Assembly (NCBI GenBank): GCA_022605405.1
Contig: JABYQQ010000018.1
Coordinates: forward strand, 372,001 to 436,000
Origin: Earliella scabrosa
Lineage: Eukaryota; Basidiomycota; Agaricomycetes; Polyporales; Polyporaceae
Direction of reading: 5' to 3'
DNA length: 64,000 nt
Below are positions 10,813 to 22,587 of this stretch, piece by piece. The notes under the pieces are model-generated. The model saw only the letters and a list, made by a program, of their open reading frames with translations. It was not told where the DNA came from and made no database searches. The translations under genes were made by a program, and so were the position numbers. How positions within the stretch are numbered: position 1 is the first letter of the stretch; every line of letters starts with the position of its first letter.

Positions 10813-13800
10813 TACGCCAGCGGATAAATTTACGGAGTGGAAGGAAGGTGGAGGCGAAGAAGGTGCTGTCCACCTTGCACGCAGAGGTGTCATGAGGTGC
10901 TGGGACATTCAACACTGGTATCGCCTTCCTGTGGGTACCGCATGCATGCCCAACGATGGGAACGCCCATGAGGAAGCGAAGTAGGACGAGGAATATGCGA
11001 GAAGGTGAGACCAGCGTGATGTAGGTTGGGTTATTCTGGGAATCGAGAGGCTATGAGCAATGTTATGCCGAGGCCCCAATAAGCCAGGATATCGATTACC
11101 TCTGCAGCCGACGGCATCAACCAGAGCAATGGGTTACCAGGATGTTAAGCTCAAGGACACTCACGGTCTGCCTCGACTCTGAGGCGCAGATCCCGCTCAT
11201 AATTGGCTGCTTTCCCCCAATAAGACGCGTTCTCCGAGGAGTATTCGGGTCATGAGGACCATGTACAGTGCTCGAGTTGCATGTTGCTTTCATTGCCGAA
11301 ACGCGAACCCAGTCCTTCTTCCGCAAATATGACGTTATAAAGTCTGCAACATCAATGTCGTCCATTCAGCATGCTTCTTATCCCAGTTAAGTGGCCCGAC
11401 TTCTCACCTCTCGGATATTTAGCCCAAGTCATCCGCATCGAAGGTCGCTGGTCTATACAATGGGAACCCGCGTAAATGATCGTGTTGCGTCTCTCACTCC
11501 GCGCAGCATGGGTGGTGGTGTGACCCGGTTCCGGGTACTATAATTACTTCATCTCTTCAGCGAATGAAAACAATCAGAAACGACGACTCGTACCTTCCTC
11601 ACAGCAGCCGCACATCCAGTCGTCGCATACAAACATAGGTTTTCGTCGCGTACCTGCGCTGAAAACAGCCCGTCCAATGCCAGTGGAACCTCAACGCTTT
11701 CCTTTCCGGGCCCTGCAGACCTTCTGACGTGGCGATTGTGCGGTCGGAAGAAGCGATTCTCGGCGGGCCGTCGTACGGCCCGCGCACTGTGAGGGTTCGC
11801 GTTTCCCATACAACCTCCGAAGATACTGCAACATCTCCGTAAGTTACCTCACTCTTGGTCGCATGTAGCCGCATGCCTACAGGCTATGCATACACGAGTG
11901 CTGCCAGTGCGCTCGGAAGAGGATGGGAGGTCTCACAGCGGTACCGAGGTAGCACCTGTCGTGCATTGTTGTCCCCCGACCGTTATTGAACGTATCACCA
12001 GACACGTCTCCTGCGCACGACCTGCTAGCATACATGATTACCTCATGTCATGCGCCGTGATCAGCTTGAATGCGTGGATGGCAAAAGCATGAGAGTGCAC
12101 TACTCACTCCGACACTGCGACACGTGTAGCGCTTGCAACAGTTCAGTGTGGTGCCGATGTCGTTGCGTGTACGAACCAAGAGTTGCGAAAATCTTGGGTC
12201 ATCATGGAGGGAGGGAGCAAATGCCATAGGCGCTCGTGGCTGGTGTAGGTCAACCTCGCACTGACTCTGGCAGTGGTAGACTCCCGGGGAGGGACATTCA
12301 AGACCGGGGGCCACAGCGTTGAATGCACGCCATCTCGAGGTCTCTGATGCATATGCTGACCTCCAGGTGTCTCGTTGCAATTGGGTCTCACAAGTTCGTG
12401 CGAGAGCACTACGTCACTGGCATGTGCCTAGAGTCGACTTCTCCCACCAATGGATCGAAACGGCTACGCAGCCATCCTCCCAACCTAATTCGGAGTCTTC
12501 ATACACACGCACATCTTCTGACCCGCCCCCCAACAAGGTCTGACTCCGGAGACACCGTGCTATCATATGATGTCGAGCTCTCCCGCACCTTCAAAGCCGC
12601 TCTCTACTAGCCACTCGCGCGACTCGACGTCCTGTCCGAAATGCGGTGTATTCCAGGATAGGGTGCATGTGTCTATGGGGTGCGAAAGATACCGCCGTTG
12701 GTCGATTGCCAGGGTGAGTTTAAGTCTTACAATTATTTCCTGCTTAGAGCTGCGGATTCGACGGATCCCTGTGCGCCACAGGCTCCAAGTCCTTGCACAT
12801 TTAATGCGACGCCGGACCGAGCTGCGGCACGATACGCCGGCGGGCCCGAGTCCCAGCCCTACTTAATGAGTGGAGCGGCACCAGCCGTTGGGTGAACCCT
12901 GTTAGCTGAATCTTGGCCCGATTCGAGGTGTGTATTCCCGGCTGAGATGGCAAAGTCCGTTGTGTCCCCGCTGGAAGAGCGGCGGGTGATTGCTGACCTG
13001 CGAACAACTGGTGGGCACTCGTCAGTCGTGCAAATTGAACACGTACGACGAAGAGCGGTGTGTCTGGGATTTGGTCCTCATGCGGCAATCAAAGGAGATG
13101 TTCCAAACGCAAGTAGTGACTGGCGCACAGGACACCAGTCAGCTACGAATTGGTAGCACACTTAGGGTGTATGTCTCGATGATGCGACTGACCCATGACC
13201 GGTGACCAGTGACGATAGCGACGGGGGTTGGAGGCTTGTTCCTACTGCGGCCAAGGTCGTATCAACCCCGAGCGTATGTTCGAATACAGTGAATGAACTC
13301 TCCTGTCACCCTGAGCCGAATAAATGAAGATCGCTGTCTGGACCTTTGCTTCAGCGCCACCACATAGCCATCTGTGCGGCGGTATGCCACAACTACGTGT
13401 CAATCTTCCGAGCACGTTCACCTCGCAATCTCGGCGCACGATGGATGAGGCACATGGACACCCTCCTGGATTTTGTGTATCAGACTGATGATGTGAATAC
13501 CGTCACATTCAGACGACGACTACTCACCGGCAACTTCACTAACTCCCCGGTGTACATCCAACTGCGCAGATTGTAGTTCCTTATCTGCCGCGCAATGACG
13601 CTTTTGAAGCAGCGAATGCAGGTCGCCAAACCTCCGAATGGGACCTCCGCTTGAACACGTTCGTTCTGCGTTCGCCCTCCGCGATCACGAGAACCGACGC
13701 GCGGGAGAGTGACTGCGCCCCTGCTGCCTTAGTGTCGTAAGCAAACCTTCTCATCTTCATTCCCGAGAGGCAACGGGTCTCTTTGTCCACGCAATGAAGG

Positions 13801-14416
13801 CGTCGAACCCAAGTCGAGGCGCCAGACGGCGGGAACAGAGCCTGTGCTCGGGAAGACCATGCCAGATTTGCGGCTGCCCGCTCTCAGCTGGGCTCTCCCA
13901 CGTTTGTGGTGTAGCGCCAGCTCCGCGTTCTCCGCTGCGCCAGTGCCCGTCGCGTGCTTTGTCAGGCCGCACTTCTGTGAGGACCCGCGGGGTGTCTTCA
14001 CCTTCGCAGTCGTTCGCGAAGCCGCACGGAGCACGGCACGCGACACGGGGAACTGGGGATGCAGCGGACGCGTGGGTAGCGCAGGGCCGAGAGAGTTGAA
14101 CAGCGACGAGATGATGACCGTGGCGGTTCCTGCAGTGATAGTGCGCCAAGCGGGCGAGGGCGGAGCGCATCTGGAGGCTGGAGAGAGCGATAAAGGAGGG
14201 GCGCGATGAGCGCCGCGAACGACAGAACCTTCCCGATCGGGCAGGTATGTGCAGGGGACGCTACACGTGCATGGGGAGTGGCCAATGGGAGTGCGCGGGG
14301 ATGGTCGTGCGACGCGCACGTTTCTGAGGCACACGACCATTTGTCGCCGCGACTGGCCTTCGCTCGCGGCTCAGCCCACGGACGCGCGACTTCCGAGGCG
14401 AGCGACGAGAGCAGTC
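10813..14416. other. 3.6-kb region without a supported gene
   Basis: Only short frames without domains occur. A 203-codon minus-strand frame at 13729-14340 is Arg/Ala/Pro-rich, lies in the GC-rich upstream region of the bHLH gene and shows no family motif, so it is not called. No transposon terminal repeats or tandem repeats were recognised. Confidence 0.45.
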
Positions 14417-14425
14417 GCTATATAT
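14417..14425 (+). promoter_or_regulatory. TATA box of the bHLH gene
   Basis: CTATATATC lies about 85 bases before the ATG at 14510. It favours this start over the in-frame upstream codons, which would add an Arg-rich unconserved extension. Confidence 0.5.
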
Positions 14426-14509
14426 CTCCTGCCCTCCATTCTCGCTCCCGCACAGTCGTGCGCCCCCTCTTGTCGACCCGCCACATCTTGCCTCGACAGC
14501 CGCGAACCC

Positions 14510-15814
14510 ATGTCTGCCCCGAAGGAGCTCTACGCAGCGAGCTGCAACCCGCCCCGCCGCGCGAAGCGTCAGCGCACGGGCTCGCTCGAAGCACCGCCCA
14601 CGACGCCATCGCCCACTACCACCTCGTCTCCCCAGCAGCGTCGCGTCCCCGGCCGCCCCCCAATCCTCCCCAAACAGCCCGTCGCCGAACGCGACTTCGC
14701 CCCGCCCGCATCGCCCGACTCGGACTCCGCGTCGGAGGAGGATGACTACGACCCGGGGCGCGAAGCCGCCCCCGCACCCAAGCGTCGTGGCCGCAAGCCC
14801 GGCACCATGTCGCGGTCCGCACGCGAGTCCCTTCGGAAGCTCAACCACTCGCGGATCGAGAAGGCGCGCCGGACGAAGATCAACGAGACCCTCGCCGCCC
14901 TCAGTACGCTCGTGAGCGACCGCGACCGGGTCCTGCCGTCGGAACGAAGGGAGGTGAGCGCCCCGCCGCCAGAAGAGAAGGGAAAGAAGGGGAAGGGGAA
15001 GGCGGAGGAGAAGGAGTTCAAGCTCGACGTGCTCGTCAAGACGGTCGAGTATATGCAGGACCTCGTCGCTCGCGTGCAGGCACTCGAGACGAAGATGGGC
15101 ACGCAGTGCCACATCCGGGGGGACACGCCGGACGCGCTCCCTCCCTCTCCGAAGCGCAGGCGATCCGAGGACGTTGAGGAGAACGGCCGTGCAACCAGAC
15201 GTCTGCGCCATAGCCACGACGAGGAGGACTCGTACGGGGGAGACGACGAGCACGGGCTCGGCGCTGCAGAGGAGGAACAGCCGTCACCCATGCCCTTTGC
15301 CAACCCCGTCTCGAGATCGACTGCCTCTCCACGCCTTCCTCCGATTGCGTCGTGGCTCCCTCACCCATACGTCGACCCCAGTAGTCTCATCAACGCCTCG
15401 TCCAACGGCATCCCCGGTCGGTCACCGCAGAACGCACAACTGCCCTCCCCTCCCCCGTCTGGCCGATTCCGGCCTCCGATCACGCTCGCAAACATGCCTG
15501 CACTCACCCTCCCCGCGCCCGCGCACCCGCTGGCGTCGAGCTCGCAGAACACCGCGAGCCCGAAGATGCTGCCCCCGCGACAGCAGCAGCGCAAGTCCAT
15601 CTCTGCGTCCCCGACGGTGTCTCCCACGTGGACGCCGGAGGACGAGACTGCTGCGTCGCTGCTGCTCCAGATGAGCTCGAAGCCGCGCTCGTCCTCCACC
15701 AGCTCGGGCTCGACTTCGGGAAGCTCGAAGCCGAGGAACGTTGTCTTTCCGATGACGCCTATGGAGGAGGTCGCAGTTGTGACCCCGAGCGCATTGCTTG
15801 GGATGATGGACTAG
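14510..15814 (+). CDS. bHLH transcription factor with long loop
   Basis: An intronless gene of 434 residues. Residues 1-100 are Pro/Ser-rich and acidic. The basic region (about 108-121) contains NHSRIEKARR, placing His113, Glu117 and Arg121 at the E-box contact positions of class-B bHLH proteins, so binding to CANNTG, perhaps CACGTG, is expected. Helix 1 runs to about 139; helix 2 starts at FKLDVLVKTVEYMQ and continues into a short heptad-like stretch. Between the helices is an unusually long loop of about 35 residues, rich in Glu and Lys. A possible splice donor occurs inside it (GTGAGC), but no acceptor at a credible distance exists, so I read the loop as genuine. The rest is a disordered Ser/Pro-rich region with an SPTWTPEDETAASLLLQM block near the C-terminus. 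The target pathway cannot be inferred. Confidence 0.85.
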   Translation: MSAPKELYAASCNPPRRAKRQRTGSLEAPPTTPSPTTTSSPQQRRVPGRPPILPKQPVAERDFAPPASPDSDSASEEDDYDPGREAAPAPKRRGRKPGTMSRSARESLRKLNHSRIEKARRTKINETLAALSTLVSDRDRVLPSERREVSAPPPEEKGKKGKGKAEEKEFKLDVLVKTVEYMQDLVARVQALETKMGTQCHIRGDTPDALPPSPKRRRSEDVEENGRATRRLRHSHDEEDSYGGDDEHGLGAAEEEQPSPMPFANPVSRSTASPRLPPIASWLPHPYVDPSSLINASSNGIPGRSPQNAQLPSPPPSGRFRPPITLANMPALTLPAPAHPLASSSQNTASPKMLPPRQQQRKSISASPTVSPTWTPEDETAASLLLQMSSKPRSSSTSSGSTSGSSKPRNVVFPMTPMEEVAVVTPSALLGMMD

Positions 15815-16257
15815 ATGCGTGTTTGCAGTTCGTTCTTGCACTTCCCCATGGACCACGGTCGGCGTTAACGTTGACCTGTATTCTTCTTCGATCCCCCGGG
15901 GTGTTTTGTGGATTATAGGTAACCTTATGCGTTTCGGTTCAGTAGACTGTAGCGTTGTATGATTAGAACGCCAGAAGTACGCACAACACAAATCGGATAT
16001 ATATATACCACGAGGCGGACAGTTGTTCATGACCAACTTGGAGGTGCTCAGCGTTGATTGGATCTCTGTCATGTGCAGCGGGGCTCGATGGTGGAGGGCT
16101 GCAGCCTGCAGGAAGGATCCCGAAGCGCGCGCCCCTCGGAGTCGCGACGCGTTGGCGCCCGCGAACAGCCGCGAACGTGTCCGCGAGCGACGACAGCGCG
16201 CTGGGGACGCGCGCCACGTGTGTATCCCCAGACAACTGCTCTTTCGCTCTCCCCACC
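15815..16257. other. intergenic: 3' flank of bHLH gene, promoter of SEC11
   Basis: No gene was found. A (TA)n run at about 15998-16008 is the only TATA-like sequence, about 250 bases before the SEC11 start, which is rather far for a core promoter. Confidence 0.4.
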
Positions 16258-17178
16258 ATGTTCGCCGACGAGCTCAAGACGCTTCGGAGGCTAGGATTCC
16301 GCCATGTTCGTACCCCAGGGCGACGCGGGTGCGCGCGATGCTGAAGAAGGGTTCCGTTCTGTCTTGTGTTTAGGTGCTCCTCCAGGTCCTCAACTTCGTG
16401 TCCGTGCTCGCGTCCGGGCTCATGATCTGGAAAGGCTTGGGCCTCCTCACGAACACTGAGTCTCCGATCGTCGTTGTCCTCAGGCGAGTCTTCCCTTCTT
16501 GTTTCTTGTGCTTTGCTTGCCGGGAACCGGGCGTTGGGGAGCGGTGGCTGACGGAGGGACGGACTGCACAACGTTAACAGTGGCTCGATGGAACCCGCGT
16601 TCTACCGCGGGGACCTGCTCTTCCTGACGAACCCGCCAAATCAGCGGTACGAGACGGGCGACATCACGGTGTACAAGATCCCAGGCGCGGACATCCCCAT
16701 CGTGCACCGCGTGCTCGAGACGCACGACCTCGTCTCGTCGAAGAAAGGGTACGTCTTGTCTCTTGTGCTCCCGTCAATTTTGATGCGTGCTCATGGATGG
16801 TACAGCGCGGTGGCGGCGAGTCCGCTGGGGCAGAGACAGCTGCTGCTCACCAAGGGCGACAACAACCACATAGACGACCTCGAGCTGTACCAGGGCCTGG
16901 AATGGTTGGAGCGGAAGCATATCGTGGGCAAGGTTCGAGGGTGAGTCCGCGCTTTCCGGGTGTATGCTTGAATCTTTGGAAGTTCATCGTGCGCGATGCT
17001 CGACAGCTTCCTGCCGTATGTTGGCTACGTGACTATTGCCATGGTGCGTCTCTTCTCGTCCCCGAAGTGTGCGAATGCATGACACTCAACCTGAATGTTC
17101 GTACAGAACGACTTCCCCCAGCTCAAGTATGCGTTGCTGGGCGGTCTCGGCCTGCTGGCGCTCGTCCAGAGGGAGTAG
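16258..17178 (+). CDS. SEC11: signal peptidase complex catalytic subunit Sec11
   Basis: Six exons: 16258-16305, 16374-16483, 16581-16748, 16806-16940, 17007-17043 and 17107-17178, giving 189 residues, the usual length. It cleaves signal peptides from proteins entering the endoplasmic reticulum. An N-terminal transmembrane segment (about residues 17-40) is followed by SGSMEP with Ser55 as the nucleophile, then IVHRV with His95, and KGDNNHIDD with acidic residues completing the Ser-His-Asp site. The conserved [21 protein letters not shown] block and a second hydrophobic C-terminal stretch follow. The second intron (16484-16580) starts with GC: no GT donor gives the required SGSMEP junction, while AG|GCGAGT joined to the acceptor at 16580 restores it exactly. 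The other introns are standard GT-AG. Confidence 0.96.
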
Positions 17179-17864
17179 GGTAATCTTCGCATACACGTGT
17201 AATATATGCTATTTAATGTAGGGCGTTCTGATCTGGCTTCTTGGCCGTCAAATTCTAGGGTGAACGCGTCCCTCGACCGAGGCAGAAGAGTGGCTCTATG
17301 CTCCCTGGAGCGGGCGATGGCTTCGCACGAAGACTGTAATACGACGGTTCGCAACCTCGAAGGCAATACTCGAACGCTAGAATTCAAGGACCCGAGCCCT
17401 CGGTGCCCGTGTGAGCTCGACACGTAGCTTGCTGGCCGCACCAGCACCGGAATCAACGTTACTCGATCCCTATATGCACTCAAACCTTGCAAGCACCTCT
17501 CCAACGCCGCACAGACAACGTTATCGTCGCGTCTGGTAGAACGCAGGACGGGGCGGGTGACACCTGCTTGCGTGCTTATCTCCATATCTCCACACTGACC
17601 ACGTCTATGGGGCACCCGCGCAGCGACTCCGCTCCCATGCATGCCACACCTCGGGTCCTTTTTGCAGGTTATGACCTTGGCGTCGTCCACCGCGGGAAGC
17701 GGCGCAAACGCCTCACGGTCCCAGCTCTATCTACTCGGTCTCGCACGGGCACACACACACTCCCCCTCTATCCCCTCGTACCAGCTATCTCCGGCTCTAG
17801 AGCCTGCACTGTACTGCACTCATATCCGTGCAGTTCGCCACTGGGCACCCACCACCTCGGCACC
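17179..17864. other. intergenic: SEC11 3' flank and permease promoter
   Basis: No gene was found. A short CA-repeat tract near 17745-17765 and CT-rich sequence precede the permease start at 17865. Confidence 0.4.
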
Positions 17865-20209
17865 ATGCTGATCTTCGACCAGGACCGGGAGGCGGCGAGC
17901 GAGAAGGACAAGTACGAGTACCCGCCGAGCAGCAACGCGTCGGCGCGGTCGCGCGAGTCGCGCGAGAAGCTGCCTGGGCGGGAGACGGGCGTGCTCGTCG
18001 CGGAGGTGGACAACGTCGCGCATGAGGCGAAGACGAGGGTCGGGCGGGCGCTGCATGCGGTTACTGTGCAGCTTGCGCGGTGGGGGCTCGAGGTCAACGG
18101 GTCAGTCCCGCCCGTCGCCAGTGCTGGGGCTGTACCTGGAGAATGGGACAATGGGGAGCTCGCGGAGCTGATGGTCTTGGGCAGGATCACCCCGGTGCCG
18201 GACGAAGAGCGCACGGACAGGAGACTGTATCAGTTCTTCTTTGTGTGGTTCTCTGCGAATATGAACATCTTGACGTGCGTCGCGTTTATGTGCATGGTGC
18301 ATGCCCGCTGCGGTTGTGCTGATGATATGCTCGACGTGAACTTGTCGTTGCAGGCTTAGCGCAGGGTCCGTAGGCCCTGCGTACTATCAACTGGGAATCT
18401 TGGACTCGTTCTATGTCATCCTAGTGGTCGACATCATGTACGTGCGCAACGAAATCGTTCGCTTCCTTCTCTCACCTACATAGTGCTAACGTCGATCTAG
18501 TGGATGCGCCTTTCCAGCGTTCTTGTGAGTATGCGAGGCGGGTGCAGTACCACACGTTGCGGTGGCCGTAGGATTGACAGTCGGGGCAGCGCGACTTTCG
18601 GGCCGAAATTGGGGACGCGGTCGATGGTACAGAGTCGGTTTTCATGGGGGTAATGGTTTTTCTTTCGCTCAACTTCGTGTCGTCCTCACTACTTTCCGGA
18701 TACGCAGCTACTACGGTGCCATTATCCCCAGTATCCTCAACATACTCTCAATGGAAGGTTACCTCGTCATCAATGTGATCATCGGTGGACAAACCCTTGC
18801 AGAGGTGTCTCCCCGGCTGGATGCGACGTTGGGCATTGTCATTATTTCCCTGATATGTCTAGCCGTGTGTTCATTTGTCCTCTTCGAACTCGCAATTGCT
18901 AACATTCTCCGGCGCAGATCACCTTCTGCGGGTGCCAAATCCTTCACTGGTCGGTATGACTAGCATATATGAGGCAATGGGAACTGATACGGCTTCTACA
19001 CAGGTATGAACTTCTTGTCTGGATCCCAAACGTTGTCGCCTTCATCGTCATGATTATCGTCGGAGGAAAGCAGCTCGCGAGCGTCCCCCTGAGCAGCCCC
19101 GAACCTGTCACCGTCGCGACTCTCATGTCGTTTGGCGCATCGCTCGCTGCTACGGTCGTCAGTTGGTCGCCCCTCACCCCAGACTATGGTGTGTACCACG
19201 ACCGGAAAGCGTCCGCGCTCAAGCTGTTCCTTTATGCATACTTGGGTTTTCTCCTCTCTAGCGTAAGTAGTATTCCCCTCACCCTCGTCCTCACCCTACC
19301 TCCACCTTGTCTTGTCTTGTAGCGGTCAACTTCTGACGCGCAACCATCGCAGATCTCCGTGCATATGATCGGCGCGGCATTCGCTGCTGCATCCATGTCG
19401 GTCCCCGCATGGCAGTCTGGTTTCGGAGACCAGAACAACGTCGGCGGGCTCGTCGCGGCCGTGCTCGCGCCGACGAAGGGCTTTGGCAAGTTCCTGCTCG
19501 TGATGCTCAGCCTGTCGTCGCCCAGCGGGTCCGCGCCGGCGATGTACACCGCCTGCACGAGCTTCATGACCGTGCACCGCGCGTTCGCCCGCTTGCCGCG
19601 CTTCGTGGTCGCGATCGTCTCCACCGCCATGTACGTCCGCCGACTATCTTGTAAAGCGGGGATAGCTGGCTGAGATAGCTGGCTGACGAACACTCATGCC
19701 TCACAGACTGATCCCGCTGGCGATCATCGGCGCGGACAAGTTCTACCAGACGTTCGTAGACATCCTCGGTGCGTATCCCTCGCTCTACCTCCCCTCTCCC
19801 CTCTCCTCGCCGAAGCGCTCAACCCACACCCCACCCTGCAGCGCTTATCGGCTACTGGATCGCGCCCTTCTGCGCGATCGCGCTCACCGAGCATTTCCTC
19901 TTCCGGCGGTCCTCCTACGCTGCGTACGCCGTCGCGGACGCGTGGGACGACCCACGGCACCCGGACCTGCCGCGGCCGTACGCGGCGCTGTGCGCGCTCG
20001 CGGGGTCGGCCGCGCTCATCGTGCTGTGCATGCAGCAGGAGTGGTTCACGGGCCCGATTGCGCGGCTCGGGACAGGCGATGTGGGGATGCTCGTCGGGTT
20101 CGTGCTGAGCGTGGGGGTGTATGCGGGGGTGAGGTGGATGGGGAGGAAGGTCTCGATTTCGAAGGTGGTGTTGAGGTTGAGCGAGGTGCGCAGGGAACGC
20201 TCTCGATAG
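17865..20209 (+). CDS. NCS1-family purine-cytosine permease
   Basis: Ten exons in consistent phase: 17865-18274, 18354-18437, 18501-18524 (24 nt), 18590-18649, 18708-18864, 18918-18949 (32 nt), 19004-19262, 19353-19630, 19707-19768 and 19842-20209, giving 577 residues. After a hydrophilic N-terminus of about 95 residues, ending in an LGRITPVPDEERTD block, the FFVWFSANMNILT motif and the following helices match fungal cytosine/purine permeases of the Fcy2 type. About twelve membrane segments can be counted. Later signatures are SWSPLTPDYGVYHD and the SSPSGSAPAMYTACTSF segment. Family members import cytosine, adenine, guanine or hypoxanthine by proton symport at the plasma membrane; substrate choice cannot be read from the sequence. 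Donor choice after exon 5 was set by reading phase (GTGTGT at 18865). Confidence 0.92.
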
Positions 20210-20420
20210 TGTGTTTTGACTGCTTTCGCGAGTAGAGAGTCTGGACGATACAGCTTCATGCCAAAGTGTATTATAGTCACTCTCGGCCGATCGTACTCTC
20301 ATACACGATATTCGCATATCGCGTAAAGGAGGGGAATGTGTGGGAATGACGTGACCAGCAAGGACCGCGACCCAATCCGGATGCCACTCGCGGTACGTCC
20401 ATTGTATTCGCGTCCTGTCG

Positions 20421-22587
20421 TCACTTTGCCATCAGGCTCTTGACCATCTTCAACATCCGCACAAAACGGCCCCTCCCAGCCCGACCACCTTCTGTGCCAT
20501 CCCATGTCCGAACGTCCAGTGACTTCAGTAAAGCCTCCGGTGGTAGGTGTACCGTAGGTAGTGGTGGATTCTGAAGACCGGGCGTACCAGGACCGTTGGG
20601 GAACTTGGAGGCTGAACGCGTGTTGTGAGGTAGGATCTCGAATTCCAGGTGGCAGAAGCCCGAATCCGGATATGCGATCACTGTGAAATGCATCGAGAGC
20701 AACTCGCCAGGCAGAGTCCTGAAGGTGAATACAACCGGATGCCGGGGTCGTTTCAGTTGTAGGGAGCATCGGAAAGAGGATAAACGACCAGCCGGATTAC
20801 ATGCGGGCAGGCCCAGGCTCAGGCTGTAGTCCTCGGTGCTCTCGGGTGGGATGTTGAATACTCCTACGTCGACGTACGATGGCCTGGAGTAGAGCTTAAG
20901 GCCGTTGGCAAGGGTCTGCGAACCCGAGACCCCCTGGAAACTGATATGGAGGTGGGTATCTCCTTTGGAAAAGCTGAGATGTGTTACCAAACCGCGACGA
21001 TCTCTCTGCAGACGTTGCGACACAACTGGCCGGGTCCATCCCAATCCCTGCAAGACGTCGGCTGTCCATGGAGCAAGGTGTACGTCTGGGAGAATGTCTG
21101 GGAGCCACTGAAGTTCCTGTGACGCGTTGTTGGACATGCCGTAGATCACCTCGACATGGGTGGCGGTCAAGCATCTTTTGATCATGGAACGCGAGAGGGC
21201 CACGTAGCGACTTTCCCCTCTGGCCGTACCCCAACTGCCCCGACTGGAAGGCATCGTAAATGACATCCCGGCTCGGCCTATGCGCTTGTAAGTCGAGTGG
21301 AACTGTCTCAGGGTGCACAGAATGGCCAGGATGTTCCCTTGCCACTCGCAGCCCAAGAGCGCGAGGAAGCACTCGTCTTGTCCGATGGAATGAGCATTGG
21401 CAGCCCGAGGAGCCTGAAAGATACATCGACTGGTGGGAATTATCGGAAGTGGGATAGGCAGGCCGAATGGGGTTGCAGTGTACGTTGGAAGGGAACCTAT
21501 GTTCAGCCCAAGCTCGTGCATGAAGGCAGGGAGTGGGATCGATTTGATCTCACGAGAGGCTTGGAATTGAGAGGGACTTTCCGCGAACCAACCAATGGGC
21601 TCGAATGGCGGATATACGATATGGTAATCAGCGGCGACTGCCGTTGGGAAAGTGACAAAGCCATCCTGTACATCCCACACGAGGATTGACTGATCGGGCA
21701 CGCGCTTCAGGATCTCCTCCTGCAGTCTGAGAAACGCGCGACGACCTTCTCCATAAAGCGTGGGGATGTTGATGTCGAAGAGGCCGAGCAGGGAGTACGC
21801 CTCGTCCTCGGGTCGGGTGGTCTCGCGACCGGCGGCCCAGGACATCCGCTCAGCGACGCTGACATTCATGGTGTCTTTCTGATGACGTAGAATGGTGCAG
21901 TCGATACCTGTTACGTCGCTGATGACGTCCGCGAGACTGGTCTTCGTACCGAGGAACTGCCATTCTGACGAGAGAAATACGACCGTTCGCGGCGCGATGA
22001 GCTCCTGGAGTGTCCACCCTCTCTTGAACCACCGGCTCTGCCGAAAGAGAGAGTGGGCGGCGCTGGGGTCACCGTCGCGGGGGACGTCCACCAGGAATGC
22101 GTAGCACACTGACGCGTCGCGGTACCAAGCGTACATTGAGTTTATTGCCTCCGATAGCTCCGAGCTGCTTGTCTTGTCAATGCAGCAGGAGTCGATCCAG
22201 ATGTATTGATGACCGGATGCTCGAACAGTTGCGCAAGCACGCTTCACTTTGGTCGATAGCCGTGGGTCGTCCCAGATGGTAGATGTGGGCAATTCGGACG
22301 TCGCCTGGCGTACTGCGGGGTTCATAGGACATGAGAAACGCATGTTAACCTGTTCCTTTGTCAGAACAGCGTTCGATTAGTGAGGAGGCAGTGTAAGTAC
22401 TCACTTGAGGGTCCGAGAGTACCGATTGTGGGAACGGCGGTGACGACCACGTATCCTGAATGGCAGACACATCTTGATATGTTTGTTCACCTTGCGGAGC
22501 CCACGTGTGTGAAAGAATGGCATATGACATATCTTGGGGTTTGTTGACCAAGACAAACTGCCCCGTTTGCGTGTCAATTAACCGCAT
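20421..22587 (-). CDS. HET-domain protein (heterokaryon-incompatibility type)
   Basis: Two exons, 22587-22405 and 22349-20421, separated by a 55-nt intron, give 703 residues. The first 200 residues carry a HET domain: MRLIDTQTGQ at the start, YAILSHTWA, then KVKRACATVRASGHQYIWID with SCCIDK, the ELSEAINSMYAWYRDASVCYAFL stretch, and RSWF-like QSRWFKRGWTLQELIAP. A conserved follow-on block contains RMSWAAGRETTRPEDEAYSL and GLFDINIPTLYGEG. No NACHT, WD40 or ankyrin part follows; the C-terminal half has no domain I recognise. HET domains trigger cell death after fusion of incompatible strains in ascomycetes, while in basidiomycetes they occur in large, mostly uncharacterised families. The role here is inferred only from the domain. 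Confidence 0.9.

Noticed and set aside
13729..14340. 203-codon minus-strand open frame upstream of the bHLH gene
   Set aside because: Composition of translated GC-rich promoter DNA; overlaps other equally open frames.
14261..15253. 330-codon minus-strand open frame
   Set aside because: Antisense shadow of the bHLH gene, whose plus-strand frame has a clear domain.
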